Of a stretch of DNA of 64,000 nt, positions 63,950 through 64,000 are shown one piece after another; the stretch's first letter is position 1; the number at the start of each line of letters is the position of its first letter. The notes under the pieces were generated by a model, which saw only the letters and a program-made list of their open reading frames with translations, did not search any database and was not told where the DNA came from. The position numbers and the translations under genes were made by a program. This DNA comes from Algorimicrobium hallyeonense (GTDB lineage: Bacteria; Bacteroidota; Bacteroidia; Flavobacteriales; Flavobacteriaceae): assembly GCF_042657385.1 (NCBI RefSeq), contig NZ_JBHSLA010000001.1, positions 124,001 to 188,000 on the forward strand. Direction: 5' to 3'.

Positions 63950-64000
63950 TTAATCGGTTTTCATAAATTTTTCTTGTTTCAATTCACTTAATCTACTTTT
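63950..64000 (-). CDS. Possible 3' end of a gene that continues beyond the window
   Basis: On the minus strand a frame open to the window edge reads KSRLSELKQEKFMKTD and ends with TAA at 63950. It is only 16 codons, so this may be chance. There is no recognisable motif. Confidence 0.3.
   Translation of the reverse strand, partial: KSRLSELKQEKFMKTD

Noticed and set aside
1..64000. CRISPR arrays, insertion sequences, integrases or prophage genes
   Set aside because: No regularly spaced repeats, transposase or phage structural genes were seen on either strand.

Overview
The window reads as chromosome from a marine-type member of the Flavobacteriaceae (Bacteroidota). The DNA is AT-rich. Promoters fit the Bacteroidota TTG / TAnnTTTG pattern. 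There is a secreted kelch protein with a type IX secretion (T9SS) C-terminal signal, a GldM-like domain and several protein families typical of the group. Genus and species cannot be named from the sequence alone. No rRNA, insertion sequence, prophage or CRISPR array is visible, and there is one tRNA (Leu, anticodon TAG).

Region 1 (1-13,860, mostly minus strand). A truncated HI0933/BaiN-like flavoprotein and a glycerophosphodiesterase open the window, followed by a lipoprotein, TesB and a very large phosphoesterase / kinase-like / beta-barrel fusion. Then comes a tight ten-gene run read from 13,839 down to 6,660: msrB, a glutaredoxin-like gene, selO, a small gene, msrA, a DUF427 gene, a second msrA-like gene, a hydrolase-OsmC fusion, egtB and egtD. 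It combines methionine-sulfoxide repair, SelO AMPylation, peroxide removal and ergothioneine synthesis, so it looks like one oxidative-damage unit.

Region 2 (13,900-19,400). An HD-domain protein fused to a Pycsar-type transmembrane effector domain lies convergent to a large GAF-domain protein. A T9SS-secreted kelch protein follows.

Region 3 (19,490-27,100). The isoleucine/valine operon ilvE-ilvD-ilvB-ilvN-ilvC-ilvA is preceded by three consecutive leader-peptide attenuators. Each has a short isoleucine-rich reading frame followed by an intrinsic terminator. This is the clearest regulatory system in the window.

Region 4 (27,250-45,000). Catalase and a DIP1984-family gene are followed by a strongly structured intergenic element. 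Then come a TolC/HlyD/ABC-2 export set and a run of stress and redox genes (FMN reductase, YceI, HxlR regulator, DsbA-like, pirin, transporters). Five genes in 36.5-44.8 kb carry frameshifts or in-frame stops (YjdI-like, butanediol dehydrogenase, Dps, cytosine deaminase, an MFS transporter), and there is a short duplicated remnant of the pirin gene. This is either a decaying accessory block or a patch of poor sequence.

Region 5 (45,000-64,000). Mostly ordinary chromosome: topoisomerase IB, tRNA-Leu, M20 dipeptidase, a BlaI/M56 regulator pair whose operators sit on the promoter, DUF4407, STAS, CsaA, AraC, PhnA, YjbR, DUF4230, cyclase, HemW, RuvC, a membrane protein plus glycosyltransferase pair, Bax-inhibitor-like protein and a TonB-like lipoprotein.
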